Shown in pieces: positions 40,046 to 49,580 of a stretch of 64,000 bases of DNA. How positions within the stretch are numbered: position 1 is the stretch's first letter; every line of letters begins with the position of its first letter. Source of the stretch: Spirochaetes bacterium RBG_16_49_21 (lineage in GTDB: Bacteria > Spirochaetota > UBA4802 > UBA5550); contig MIBJ01000046.1 in assembly GCA_001829495.1 (NCBI GenBank), positions 1 through 64,000 of the forward strand, in the 5' to 3' direction. Both the position numbers and the translations under genes were made by a program. The notes under the pieces are model-generated. The model had not been told where the DNA came from and searched no databases. It saw nothing but the letters and a program-made list of their open reading frames with translations.

Positions 40046-40476
40046 CCTATTTTGCGTAACTTCATTACAGTCATATTCGTTAACTTTTATGTTGACTTAA
40101 GAAATCGCGGCGACCCAAGTTATCATTGCATGCGGAATGCAAAGATAAAGAACTCAGCGCTGTATTTGATAAAAAACTACTTGAAATATTGCAAATCAAT
40201 CCAGTATTATAAAAAATATTGTTCGCATTTAGGAATTTAGTTTTATTTTATGCAAGATATTTTTATAAAAAAGTGTAATATATTGGAAATTAATTATTGC
40301 AAGGATACAATGTATAACTTAAAAATGTGAAATTACTGTATTCATAATTTCATATTTTTTTTGGTTTCAGGCCGATATCATCGAAGAAATGAATATTGTG
40401 TGCCAGACACGAGCACAATTATATCTTGCGCATGCAATAACTTTTAATGATTATCAGGCATTAATGAGGTTATTCA

Positions 40477-41535
40477 ATGCTGAACTTTGCCCTTGTTGGA
40501 TGTGGGAGAATATCCCTCAGACACGCTGAGCTCCTGGGAACCGGCCAGATAAGCGGCGCGCGCCTCGTCTCCGCATGCGATATTATAGAACGTAGAGCGG
40601 CCGCTCTCGGGGAAAAGTACCATGTCCCCCATTACACGGACATGGACGAGATGATGGAAAAGGAGTCCATCGATGTCGTTTCGATCCTGACCCCCAGCGG
40701 AATGCACGCCGAGCACGGGATACACCTTGCCCGGTACAGGAAACATATCGTGGTGGAAAAACCCCTGGCCCTCACCCTGGACGAGGCGGACAAGTTCATC
40801 ATGGCCTGCGACAGCAATAGGGTCAAACTATTCGTCATCAAGCAAAACCGTTTCAACCTTCCCGTGCAGAAACTGAAGGAATCCCTGGCCGCGGGTAGAT
40901 TCGGCAAACTCACTCTCGGCACGGTGAGGGTCCGCTGGTGCCGCACCCAGGAATACTACGACCAGGCCTCATGGCGCGGCACATGGAAATACGACGGCGG
41001 CGTATTGACCAACCAGGCAAGCCACCATGTCGACCTTCTCGAGTGGATGATGGGTGATGTGGAAAGCGTGTTCGCCAAAAGCGCCACCGCGCTCGTCAAT
41101 ATTGAATCCGAGGACACGGCAGTGGTGTTGTTGAAATTCACCAGTGGCGCTCTTGGAATCATTGAGGCGACCACTGCGACCCGGCCCAAGGACCTCGAGG
41201 GGTCGATTTCAATACTCGGGGAAAGAGGCACGGTTGAAATCGGTGGCTTCGCGGTAAATGAGATAAAAGTCTGGAATTTCGTCGACTTGAACGATGAAGA
41301 CGCCGAGATCATCCAGAAATATTCGATCAACCCGCCAAACGTATACGGCTTCGGGCACAAAGCCTATTACGAACACGTGGTGGATTCGATCTGCAAAAAC
41401 ACGAAGCAGCTTGTGGACGGCCTCGAGGGCAGGAAAAGCCTCGAGCTCATATCCGCGATATACGAGTCCATAGAGACCGGGAAAGAAGTGATTCTCAGGT
41501 TCAAGCCGAAGATGTGCAGGCTGGGGCTTAAATGA
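40477..41535 (+). CDS. Gfo/Idh/MocA oxidoreductase, WbpB/WlbA-like
   Basis: LNFALVGCGRISLRHAELL; VSILTPSGMHAEHGIHLARYRKHIVVEKPLAL; followed by acetyltransferase and DegT genes. Confidence 0.87.
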   Translation: MLNFALVGCGRISLRHAELLGTGQISGARLVSACDIIERRAAALGEKYHVPHYTDMDEMMEKESIDVVSILTPSGMHAEHGIHLARYRKHIVVEKPLALTLDEADKFIMACDSNRVKLFVIKQNRFNLPVQKLKESLAAGRFGKLTLGTVRVRWCRTQEYYDQASWRGTWKYDGGVLTNQASHHVDLLEWMMGDVESVFAKSATALVNIESEDTAVVLLKFTSGALGIIEATTATRPKDLEGSISILGERGTVEIGGFAVNEIKVWNFVDLNDEDAEIIQKYSINPPNVYGFGHKAYYEHVVDSICKNTKQLVDGLEGRKSLELISAIYESIETGKEVILRFKPKMCRLGLK

Positions 41536-42125
41536 TCGCGGCCACTTCCATCGTTTATCCCGGTGTGAAACTGGGCATCAACGTCACCATTGAAGATTTC
41601 TGCATAATCGGCGCACACTTCCGCGGCTTCGCGAACGAGGAAACCGTGATCGGGGATAATGCGCTGATACGGTCACACACGGTCATTTACGCGGGCAACA
41701 GGATCGGAAACGATTTCCAGACCGGCAACAAGGCGAACATACGCGAACTGAATACAATCGGTAATAACGTAAGCATCGGGACGATGTCCGTCATCGAACA
41801 CCACGTACAGATCGAGGACAACGTCAGGATACACGGCCAGGTGTTCGTACCGGAGTATTCTGTCCTCCAGAAAGACTGCTGGTTGGGCCCCCATGTCACC
41901 GTGACGAATGCCCGGTATCCGAAATCGCCGAACGCAAAAAGAGAACTCCACGGCGCGACCATCGGCAGGAATGCGAAAATCGGGGCGCAGGTCACGATTT
42001 TGCCGGGGATCATGATTGGCGACAACGCGCTTGTCGGCGCGGGGAGCGTGGTCGTACACGATGTGCCCGAAAACACGATTGTCGCAGGCAATCCCGCGCG
42101 CTTTCTCCGAAATAATTTTTATTAA
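41532..42125 (+). CDS. hexapeptide-repeat N-acetyltransferase, WbpD/WlbB-like
   Basis: HGATIGRNAKIGAQVTILPGIMIGDNALVGAGSVVVHDVPENTIVAGNPAR. Confidence 0.88.
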   Translation: MIAATSIVYPGVKLGINVTIEDFCIIGAHFRGFANEETVIGDNALIRSHTVIYAGNRIGNDFQTGNKANIRELNTIGNNVSIGTMSVIEHHVQIEDNVRIHGQVFVPEYSVLQKDCWLGPHVTVTNARYPKSPNAKRELHGATIGRNAKIGAQVTILPGIMIGDNALVGAGSVVVHDVPENTIVAGNPARFLRNNFY

Positions 42126-42185
42126 TCCAGGACGGGACGGTCCACCTCATGACAGATTATCATTGCACCGCCAGGTGAATCAGCC

Positions 42186-43313
42186 GTGATTAAATTCCTC
42201 GATCTGAAAGATCAGTATTACCGGATAAAGGGCGAAATAGACTCGGCGATTCACGACGTCATCGAATCAAGCGCCTTTATCGGCGGGAAGTTCGTTAAGG
42301 ATTTCGAGGCCGCTTTCGCAGGCCTCCAGGGGTGCCGCCACTGCATCGGGGTCGCGAACGGCACGGACGCAATCGAGATCGCCATCGAGGCCATGGGCCT
42401 TCCCCGGGGAAGCGAGATCATCGTTCCGGCAAACTCCTTTATTGCGACGTCCGAGGCGGTGACAAGAAGCGGGCACCGTGTCGTGTTCTGCGACTGTGGC
42501 CCGGGAAATTATACCATTTCCGTCAGCGACCTTGCGCAAAAAATTACCCCGCGGACCTCGGCCGTGATACCCGTCCATTTATACGGCCACCCGGCCGATA
42601 TGGACGAAATCATACGGATCGCCCGCTCGAATAACATGAAAGTTATCGAGGACTCCGCGCAGGCGCACTGCGCAGAGTACCGGTCCAGGCGCGTCGGGTC
42701 CATCGGGGATATGGGGATCTTCAGCTTTTACCCGGGCAAAAACCTCGGGGCATACGGCGACGGCGGGGCCATCGTAACCGGCAACGACGCGCTTGCGGCG
42801 AAATGCCGCATGATCGCGAACCACGGGAGGATCGAAAAGTATAACCACGAGTTCGAGGGGAGAAACTCGCGCCTCGATGGGATCCAGGCCGCGGTCCTAA
42901 ACGTCAAGATGCGCCATCTCGAGGAATGGACGGAAAAAAGGATCGCGCTCGCCGCCCGGTACCACACCAATCTCCGCGACTGCACGGAAATCGTGCTGCC
43001 GCGATGCGAGTCATGGGCGCGTCACGTGTACCACCTGTATGTCATACGGACCCGGTGCCGCGACGAACTGGCCCAGTCCCTGAAAAACGGCGGCATCGAA
43101 ACAGGGATCCACTACCCGATCGCGCTCCCCCGGCTCAAGGCGTATCAATACCTCAAGACCCCGATTTCGGAAATGAATGCGATCGCTTATGACCGGGAGA
43201 TTCTCAGCCTTCCCATGGGCGACCATCTTTCCATGAACGATATTGATGAAATCTCCGGCCGCATATTGGATTTTTTCAATAATGCGGCGACTACATCGAA
43301 AGACCGATATTAG
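42186..43313 (+). CDS. DegT/DnrJ/EryC1 aminotransferase, WbpE/WlbC-like
   Basis: VIEDSAQAHCAEYRSRRVGSIGDMGIFSFYPGKNLGAYGDGGAIVT. Confidence 0.92.
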   Translation: MIKFLDLKDQYYRIKGEIDSAIHDVIESSAFIGGKFVKDFEAAFAGLQGCRHCIGVANGTDAIEIAIEAMGLPRGSEIIVPANSFIATSEAVTRSGHRVVFCDCGPGNYTISVSDLAQKITPRTSAVIPVHLYGHPADMDEIIRIARSNNMKVIEDSAQAHCAEYRSRRVGSIGDMGIFSFYPGKNLGAYGDGGAIVTGNDALAAKCRMIANHGRIEKYNHEFEGRNSRLDGIQAAVLNVKMRHLEEWTEKRIALAARYHTNLRDCTEIVLPRCESWARHVYHLYVIRTRCRDELAQSLKNGGIETGIHYPIALPRLKAYQYLKTPISEMNAIAYDREILSLPMGDHLSMNDIDEISGRILDFFNNAATTSKDRY

Positions 43314-43342
43314 AACAACTCCTGCCAATGCGGATCCAGAGG

Positions 43343-44383
43343 TCATTCCCCGCTATCGATGTTCTTGATCGCGTCGAGTGTCAGGTGGTACTTGTTGTAA
43401 TAAATGAAGCCAAGCGTGGCATTCACTGCAAGGCTGCAGAACCATGTCACCCAGGCATAACTCATGCCGACCGAGGAAGACACATCATAGAATTTAACCA
43501 GGCAGAGCTGCACCGCGTAATGGTAGGTACCCACAAACCCGGGAGCCGCGGGGATCATGACCGCAATGATGATAAAGCCGAGCAAAATGAAGCTAAACAG
43601 GAATTCCTTGCCTATGCCGAAGCCGAGAAGGCATAAGTAATTACTGAGGTTTACTAAATTCCATTCGATGACGGTTATCAGTATTGCAGCCAGGAGATTT
43701 TTCATGTTCCCGAATACGCCGAGCCCTTGTATGAACAACCGTGCTAAGGAATCCACCCTGCCGGAGAATTTTTCCGGGAACGGGCGCATGGCCGTGCGAA
43801 CGACCGCGAGGACCCTATCCGGGAAAAAATGCATTAACAGCAGTGCTCCCAGTGCCCCGGTGAATATGATACAGACGGTGACGATTGCTTTCGTCACATA
43901 AGAATCCGTGCCTCCCGGCACCATGGCCATCCGGCCGCCTGCAACAAGCCATAGGACAAGAACGAAAAGCATGATGGTGAAAATCCCATCGAATACGCGT
44001 TCGATGACGACAGTTGAAAAGGAAGCCATCTTGCTGATGTTGTACTTCCGGCCGATGAGATAGGCCCGTATCACGTCACCGATCCGGGCCGGGAGAACGT
44101 TCAGCAGCAGGTTCGATATCATGATAATCTCGAACAGGCTTCGGACCGGGATGCGTTTTATATGTACGAGCATATACCTCCATCGGATCGCCCGGAAATA
44201 GTTGGCAGCGAATATGGCGAGACACACCGGGATGATATAGAAATAATTCATAGCCTGGAACGATTGTTTCACCTCGACCCAGCGGACATCCTTTAGCGAC
44301 AGCCAGAGAAAGACAATGCTGATGGTAAAACCGATAATGGCTTTAATGATTTTCAATAGTAATGACTCCTCCGGTCGATGCAT
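43343..44383 (-). CDS. lysylphosphatidylglycerol synthase TM-region (UPF0104) family flippase-like membrane protein
   Basis: NVLPARIGDVIRAYLIGRKYNISKMASFSTVVIERVFDG. A GGAGGAG (44365-44372 region) suggests TTG at 44356 may be the true start. Confidence 0.85.
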   Translation of the reverse strand: MHRPEESLLLKIIKAIIGFTISIVFLWLSLKDVRWVEVKQSFQAMNYFYIIPVCLAIFAANYFRAIRWRYMLVHIKRIPVRSLFEIIMISNLLLNVLPARIGDVIRAYLIGRKYNISKMASFSTVVIERVFDGIFTIMLFVLVLWLVAGGRMAMVPGGTDSYVTKAIVTVCIIFTGALGALLLMHFFPDRVLAVVRTAMRPFPEKFSGRVDSLARLFIQGLGVFGNMKNLLAAILITVIEWNLVNLSNYLCLLGFGIGKEFLFSFILLGFIIIAVMIPAAPGFVGTYHYAVQLCLVKFYDVSSSVGMSYAWVTWFCSLAVNATLGFIYYNKYHLTLDAIKNIDSGE

Positions 44384-44639
44384 TCAAATGCACGGCGTGG
44401 CGGCTGTCGCCCCGGCCATCACCATGGCCGGATCACGTTCATAACGTGAGCCGTGTCGGGCAGAGACATGACTCCAGGCTGGTGCGTGTACGCCTGCGCC
44501 TCTTTCGGATCGTACAAAATTATTTGTAAATGGACCAATCATGTTTGTCAATGATTAATAGAAACCTTTACGATTGTTTCATTCACTCGGATCGCCGTGC
44601 TTTCTCGCCGGCAAATTAATATTGATATGAATTATACAA

Positions 44640-44870
44640 GTCCTGCCCTAGGTGGCCTATTAATAACCACAAGATAAAGAACATTTGACGCAAGCGGTTT
44701 TTCGATAAATACATGCTTTCCATTTTCCAGAGCGCTTTTCGCTAGTTCGTAATGCGGATACAGCGGAGACACGATTGCCGCAGCGTTAATTTCCTTCGAG
44801 CAAATAATGGCTCTGTAATCCTGCGTGGTCCTCAGTATCCATAGCCGATTATTCCTAGATTGATCAATTT
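44640..44870 (-). pseudogene. decayed, internally deleted Gfo/Idh/MocA oxidoreductase
   Basis: Minus strand reads LINLGIIGYGY*GP (44870-44830; TGA where family has TGG Trp), then in another frame CSKEINAAAIVSPLYPHYELAKSALENGKHVFIEKPLASNV. Confidence 0.75.
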
Positions 44871-44960
44871 ATTTACTCCAAAATGTCAATAATATATAAT
44901 TATGCTTGCTATATAAATTATACTATCAGAAATATCTACGATAAACGTGGGGAAACAATC

Positions 44961-46610
44961 ATGGAAAGAGATACCATAATGTATAATTTATTCCGTATAT
45001 TATTTTTTATCTATCTCGTGATCCTTGGATTTTCATCTCTGCTAATGATAATGGGATATGATCAACTGAATTTTCATTATATAAGTTTTCAAATGACGGA
45101 ATGGGGAAAACTCCCCTACCGGGATGTATATGATATCCAATACTATGGCATTTATCTCTATCATTTCCTGATACAAAAATTATTCGGATACAGCGATCTT
45201 GGATTTAGGATTTTTGATTTACTTAATTTTATTTTTGCATGTTTGTCCCTGTACTTTTTTCTAAGAAAACTTGTGGACTATATTGATCCAACGCGTATAT
45301 ACTTAATTCTTATATTATTTACCGCCAGTTATTATGGACTCGGGTGGTGGTGGACAGGCCAAAGAGAAATATTCCAACTCCCCTATGTATTATGGTCATT
45401 CTATTTTTATAAAAAAGCTTCGGATGACGGGAAATGGTACAATCCGCTCATAAGCGGGCTCCTCTCCGGATTTGCTTTTTTTATAAAGCCATTTGTCGGA
45501 TTATATCTGCCGCTGTTTGTTATTATTCATTTTATATTTAATTATCCCTATCCAAATCCTTTTCAAAGAAGAATAAAAATCGCCGTTTTATCCGGCATTG
45601 GTTTTCTAATTATGGTGGTCTCGTTTACTCTATATTTACAATTGCAGGGCATATTAAGCAGCTTTCTTAATGATTCATTAAAATTGGCCGTAGAATTTAA
45701 AAAAATTGGTTTTCCATTTCTGACCAATTTATATTTTGCTATTTTTCGGTTTGATTTCGACATAAATATTTTTTATATTCTAATTTATAAAATATTTTAT
45801 GCCATCCCTATTATTATTTCGATCATCTATATTTTGATTAAATTCTTCTTAAAAGAAATCAGGCCAAATTTTCCTATAATATTCTTATTTTTAATCAGTC
45901 TTTTGCTGATTATTATTCAAAAAAATGGAAATGTAGTAAACCACCACATCCCTCTCGTTTGTTTTAAGTCTATAATAACTGTGCTGTTTTTCTATGATTG
46001 TTTTGAATTAATTATTAATTTCCTGCTAAAAAAAGGACATATCAATGCAAGCATGAAAAATGTGTTATTGAAGGGTATTTTATTGAATACTGTTATTTTT
46101 TTAAGTGTACCCTCATTTTTATTTGGCTTTGATGAATACACAAGAAAATATATAACCGGAAAGATATCGTTAAGACAACTGCAATCAATAAAGTATCCTC
46201 TACAAGAGGAAGAAGATATGATTGTCCAATATATAAATAACCGAAGTCATATTGATCGTAATAAGGATGAAATTTTGAATTTCAATTTTTCACTGTATAT
46301 ACCGTATCATTCAAGAGTCAAAACATTTTCAAAATTCATTAATAATGGATTTTTTTATATGATTCCTGACGACTCGGAATTTTACAAGAGACTCGTTACA
46401 GAATTCCTGCATGGAATCAACAAAAAGAATCCGGCAATAATTATTGCCCATAAGAATGATGCAGCGTGGGCTAAAAAAACGTGTTTTAACAAATGGACCA
46501 CGTCTTATAATGAATTATTAAAATTAGGAAACATGAAGAATCTCATTCAACTTCGTTATAAAAAAGCAATAGAAACAGAATCATTAGTGGTTTTCCAGTT
46601 AATAAAATGA
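44961..46610 (+). CDS. multi-TM membrane protein, GT-C (PMT/ArnT)-like
   Basis: FHYISFQMTEWGKLPYRDVYDIQYYGIYLYHFLIQKLFG; ATG at 44961 preceded by GGGGA. Confidence 0.72.
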   Translation: MERDTIMYNLFRILFFIYLVILGFSSLLMIMGYDQLNFHYISFQMTEWGKLPYRDVYDIQYYGIYLYHFLIQKLFGYSDLGFRIFDLLNFIFACLSLYFFLRKLVDYIDPTRIYLILILFTASYYGLGWWWTGQREIFQLPYVLWSFYFYKKASDDGKWYNPLISGLLSGFAFFIKPFVGLYLPLFVIIHFIFNYPYPNPFQRRIKIAVLSGIGFLIMVVSFTLYLQLQGILSSFLNDSLKLAVEFKKIGFPFLTNLYFAIFRFDFDINIFYILIYKIFYAIPIIISIIYILIKFFLKEIRPNFPIIFLFLISLLLIIIQKNGNVVNHHIPLVCFKSIITVLFFYDCFELIINFLLKKGHINASMKNVLLKGILLNTVIFLSVPSFLFGFDEYTRKYITGKISLRQLQSIKYPLQEEEDMIVQYINNRSHIDRNKDEILNFNFSLYIPYHSRVKTFSKFINNGFFYMIPDDSEFYKRLVTEFLHGINKKNPAIIIAHKNDAAWAKKTCFNKWTTSYNELLKLGNMKNLIQLRYKKAIETESLVVFQLIK

Positions 46611-46826
46611 GTGCTGGAAGTAGAGTAGTGAAAATATAATCATTTGATAGCTGACGGGGGTTCTTCATAATAAGAATATCATATTCATCATTTAGCCGGC
46701 AAAAACCATAAATTGGAATCTTGGAATTTAAGCCATTTAAAAAATACAATGCATTTTTAAATAAATGAAATTTTTACAACAAGCCTATTATTTTATGTGA
46801 AAAATTAATAAAGGAGCATTCATAAA

Positions 46827-48263
46827 ATGAAAACTCTAATTAATTCAATTCGTTCAAGTACGATCCCCCGTTATGTCTATGTAGTTTCCGCTTTCATTGT
46901 TACGTTTATATTCTTTTTTTTATTCGATCATGCTTTGAATGGCTGGTTTTTTCAAGACGATATCAGACACTTGCTTGTTTATAAAAAGTCATTGCAACTG
47001 CAGGAAATATTTACCCTGGTTTTTGGTGGTCGTTTTATCGGACATAATGTTTATTGGAATACCATGTATAATTTAGCCGGATTTAACGCCGCCATATACT
47101 TCATGGCAAATTTATTGATCATAATAGGCAATTCTTTGTTACTATACAACTTCGTGATCTCATTTATTAAGGATAAGGAGATCGCGATACTTTCAGGCAT
47201 TATATATTTCATTATGATACCGACGCTACATAACGCCACATGGATTTGCAATGCGGGGCATTTACTAAACCATTCTTTCATTTTTGCTTTCGGCTATTAT
47301 TATTTTTTTAATGATCGTTTTCTAAATCTATCAATAAAAGATATCGTAATGCTCTCTCTCCTTTTTTTGGGTTCATTATGGACTGCACAATATGGAGCCT
47401 TTTTCATCCCTTCTCTCATTTTTTTTCATATTCTTAATTATAAGAAAACACCCGTAAAATTAAAAAATATAATTCTATTATTTCTGTATCTAATAATCTT
47501 ATTGATATATTTGATGATCATAAAAAAGAAATTAACTGAAATAATTGGAGAGGATTATGCGACGATAAATATATCAATAAGCAGTTTTATTAATACATTA
47601 GTTTTGTACAGTAAATATGCGTTTAAGAATATATTCATACTTTTGTTTATTGTAATTATTTTATTGGCAGTTGGCATTGCCACGAAGAATAATTACATTT
47701 TATTTTTGCTTCTTGCTGCGGGATTCTGTTATATGCCGCTGGCTTTTAATGAATCCAAACAGTCTCTGAATTATCTCTCTGTACCATTCTTATTATTAAA
47801 TATCGGGGTAATAATTACAATAAAGAACCACGTTAAAATTCCCTCATTGCTGCTTTTAATATTATTATTTAATATAGTCATCGATATTCCGACATTGAAA
47901 GATCGCGCCGATAACCCGATGGGATCAAGTATAAAACAATTTGTGTACACCATGAAATCGGCAATCTGGCAGTACGATCTCCATAACTATAAAAAAATAT
48001 ATTTTATACCGCTTAAAAAGCATGAGAATCCGACGAAAACAGCCGTTTATGATATTCCAATATTTTGGCATCAAATAGGGGGGATATATGATGGAGAGTT
48101 CGAGAAAAAAGTCCTTCCTCAATTAATAGATCCATCATTTGAATATATTGTGAAAAATACCGATGACCCAATTCCCCCAGGATATCCAGTTGTTGTAGTT
48201 GATAATTTTTTATTTAAAAAGGACGAAGGGATAAAAAAAATCATTATTCCTCGGGATAAATAA
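46827..48263 (+). CDS. multi-TM membrane protein, GT-C-like
   Basis: GWFFQDDIRHLLVYKKS first-loop acidic motif, many TM segments. Confidence 0.65.
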   Translation: MKTLINSIRSSTIPRYVYVVSAFIVTFIFFFLFDHALNGWFFQDDIRHLLVYKKSLQLQEIFTLVFGGRFIGHNVYWNTMYNLAGFNAAIYFMANLLIIIGNSLLLYNFVISFIKDKEIAILSGIIYFIMIPTLHNATWICNAGHLLNHSFIFAFGYYYFFNDRFLNLSIKDIVMLSLLFLGSLWTAQYGAFFIPSLIFFHILNYKKTPVKLKNIILLFLYLIILLIYLMIIKKKLTEIIGEDYATINISISSFINTLVLYSKYAFKNIFILLFIVIILLAVGIATKNNYILFLLLAAGFCYMPLAFNESKQSLNYLSVPFLLLNIGVIITIKNHVKIPSLLLLILLFNIVIDIPTLKDRADNPMGSSIKQFVYTMKSAIWQYDLHNYKKIYFIPLKKHENPTKTAVYDIPIFWHQIGGIYDGEFEKKVLPQLIDPSFEYIVKNTDDPIPPGYPVVVVDNFLFKKDEGIKKIIIPRDK

Positions 48264-48460
48264 TGCAATTACTCTCTGTTTGGTTTCAATATTATGATAT
48301 TGACAAAATGCGCTTTTTTTCTGCTACTGGCTTTAAATTTAAAATAGACTCGAATACTATATTTTTATCAACCTCGCTTCGTTGGTTTTGCCTATATCCG
48401 AAAAGGTGGTTGATGTCGCAATAATTTCAATTATTTACTATATTGGAATGATTCTTCACA

Positions 48461-49546
48461 ATGATTCATAAAAAATACGCGATTATACTGGGAACGAGAC
48501 CTGAGATCATTAAATTATATTCATTGATAAAAACTTTCCAAAATAATAGGGAAGATTTTATCATCATCCATACCAACCAGCATTATTCGGAAGACATGGA
48601 CAGAATTTTTTTTAATGAATTGGATATCCCTTCTCCCGCTTATAACTTGCATGTCGGATCCGGCACTCATGGCAGACAAACGGGATTAATGCTGGAAAGG
48701 ATTGAAAAGGTATTACATAAGGAAAGACCATATTGCGTTTTTGTTCAAGGGGACACTAATACAGTACTTGCGGGGTCTCTTGTTGCATCAAAAATGCAAA
48801 TCAAGGTTGCCCATGTCGAGGCGGGATTGCGAAGCTATGATCGGCAGATGCCGGAAGAAATCAATAGGATCATGGCAGACCATGTTTCTGATTTTCTTTT
48901 TCCGCCCACAGTTAAACAGAAAAAGATACTCTTGTCTGAAAATATTAGTAAAGAAAAAATACATGTCGTTGGAAATACCATTGTGGATGCAGTGTATTTA
49001 ATTAAAGAAATTGCACAAAAAAAATCGACAATATTGAACAAACTTGGACTGACTCGCTCCAATTATATCCTTGTTACCGCTCATCGGCAAGAAAATGTGG
49101 ATTATGAAGATAAGCTCGAGAATATAATTAAAGGATTAGAATTAGTATGCAAAAAATTTAACATGAAGGTAATTTATCCGATCCATCCAAGGGCGATGAA
49201 AATGTTAAAGTCATTTAAAATACGAGTCAATGAAAGCATCATATTAATTGACCCTATCGGATATCTCGATATGCTCAATATGCTCCAAAACTGCCGATTA
49301 TTATTGACCGATTCGGGCGGGTTACAGGAAGAGTCATGCATCCTTAATATCCCGTGCATCACTCTAAGAGAAAACACCGAAAGGCCGGAAACGTTGTCTG
49401 TAAAGAGTAATATGCTGGCGGGAACTGACCCCAAGAGAATTCTGGAATGCGCCATAGCGATGGATAACAATAAGAAAAAATGGGAAAATCCATTTGGGAA
49501 TGGAAAGACAGCCGAGAAAATTCACTCTATAATAAGTAAAGCGTAA
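48461..49546 (+). CDS. UDP-N-acetylglucosamine 2-epimerase family (WecB/WbpI-like)
   Basis: AIILGTRPEIIKLYSLI, HTNQHYSEDMDRIFF, HVEAGLRSYDRQMPEEINR, TDSGGLQEE. Confidence 0.92.
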   Translation: MIHKKYAIILGTRPEIIKLYSLIKTFQNNREDFIIIHTNQHYSEDMDRIFFNELDIPSPAYNLHVGSGTHGRQTGLMLERIEKVLHKERPYCVFVQGDTNTVLAGSLVASKMQIKVAHVEAGLRSYDRQMPEEINRIMADHVSDFLFPPTVKQKKILLSENISKEKIHVVGNTIVDAVYLIKEIAQKKSTILNKLGLTRSNYILVTAHRQENVDYEDKLENIIKGLELVCKKFNMKVIYPIHPRAMKMLKSFKIRVNESIILIDPIGYLDMLNMLQNCRLLLTDSGGLQEESCILNIPCITLRENTERPETLSVKSNMLAGTDPKRILECAIAMDNNKKKWENPFGNGKTAEKIHSIISKA

Positions 49547-49580
49547 ATAAATAATACTACCACCATGAAAGAATAACATT

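Noticed and set aside
41673-42091. Overlapping minus-strand ORFs of 128 and 134 aa
   Set aside because: Antisense to the hexapeptide acyltransferase; GC-rich shadow ORFs.
46543-46749. 68-aa minus-strand ORF after the GT-C gene
   Set aside because: Looks mildly protein-like but overlaps the 3' end of the convincing plus-strand gene and matches no family I recognise.
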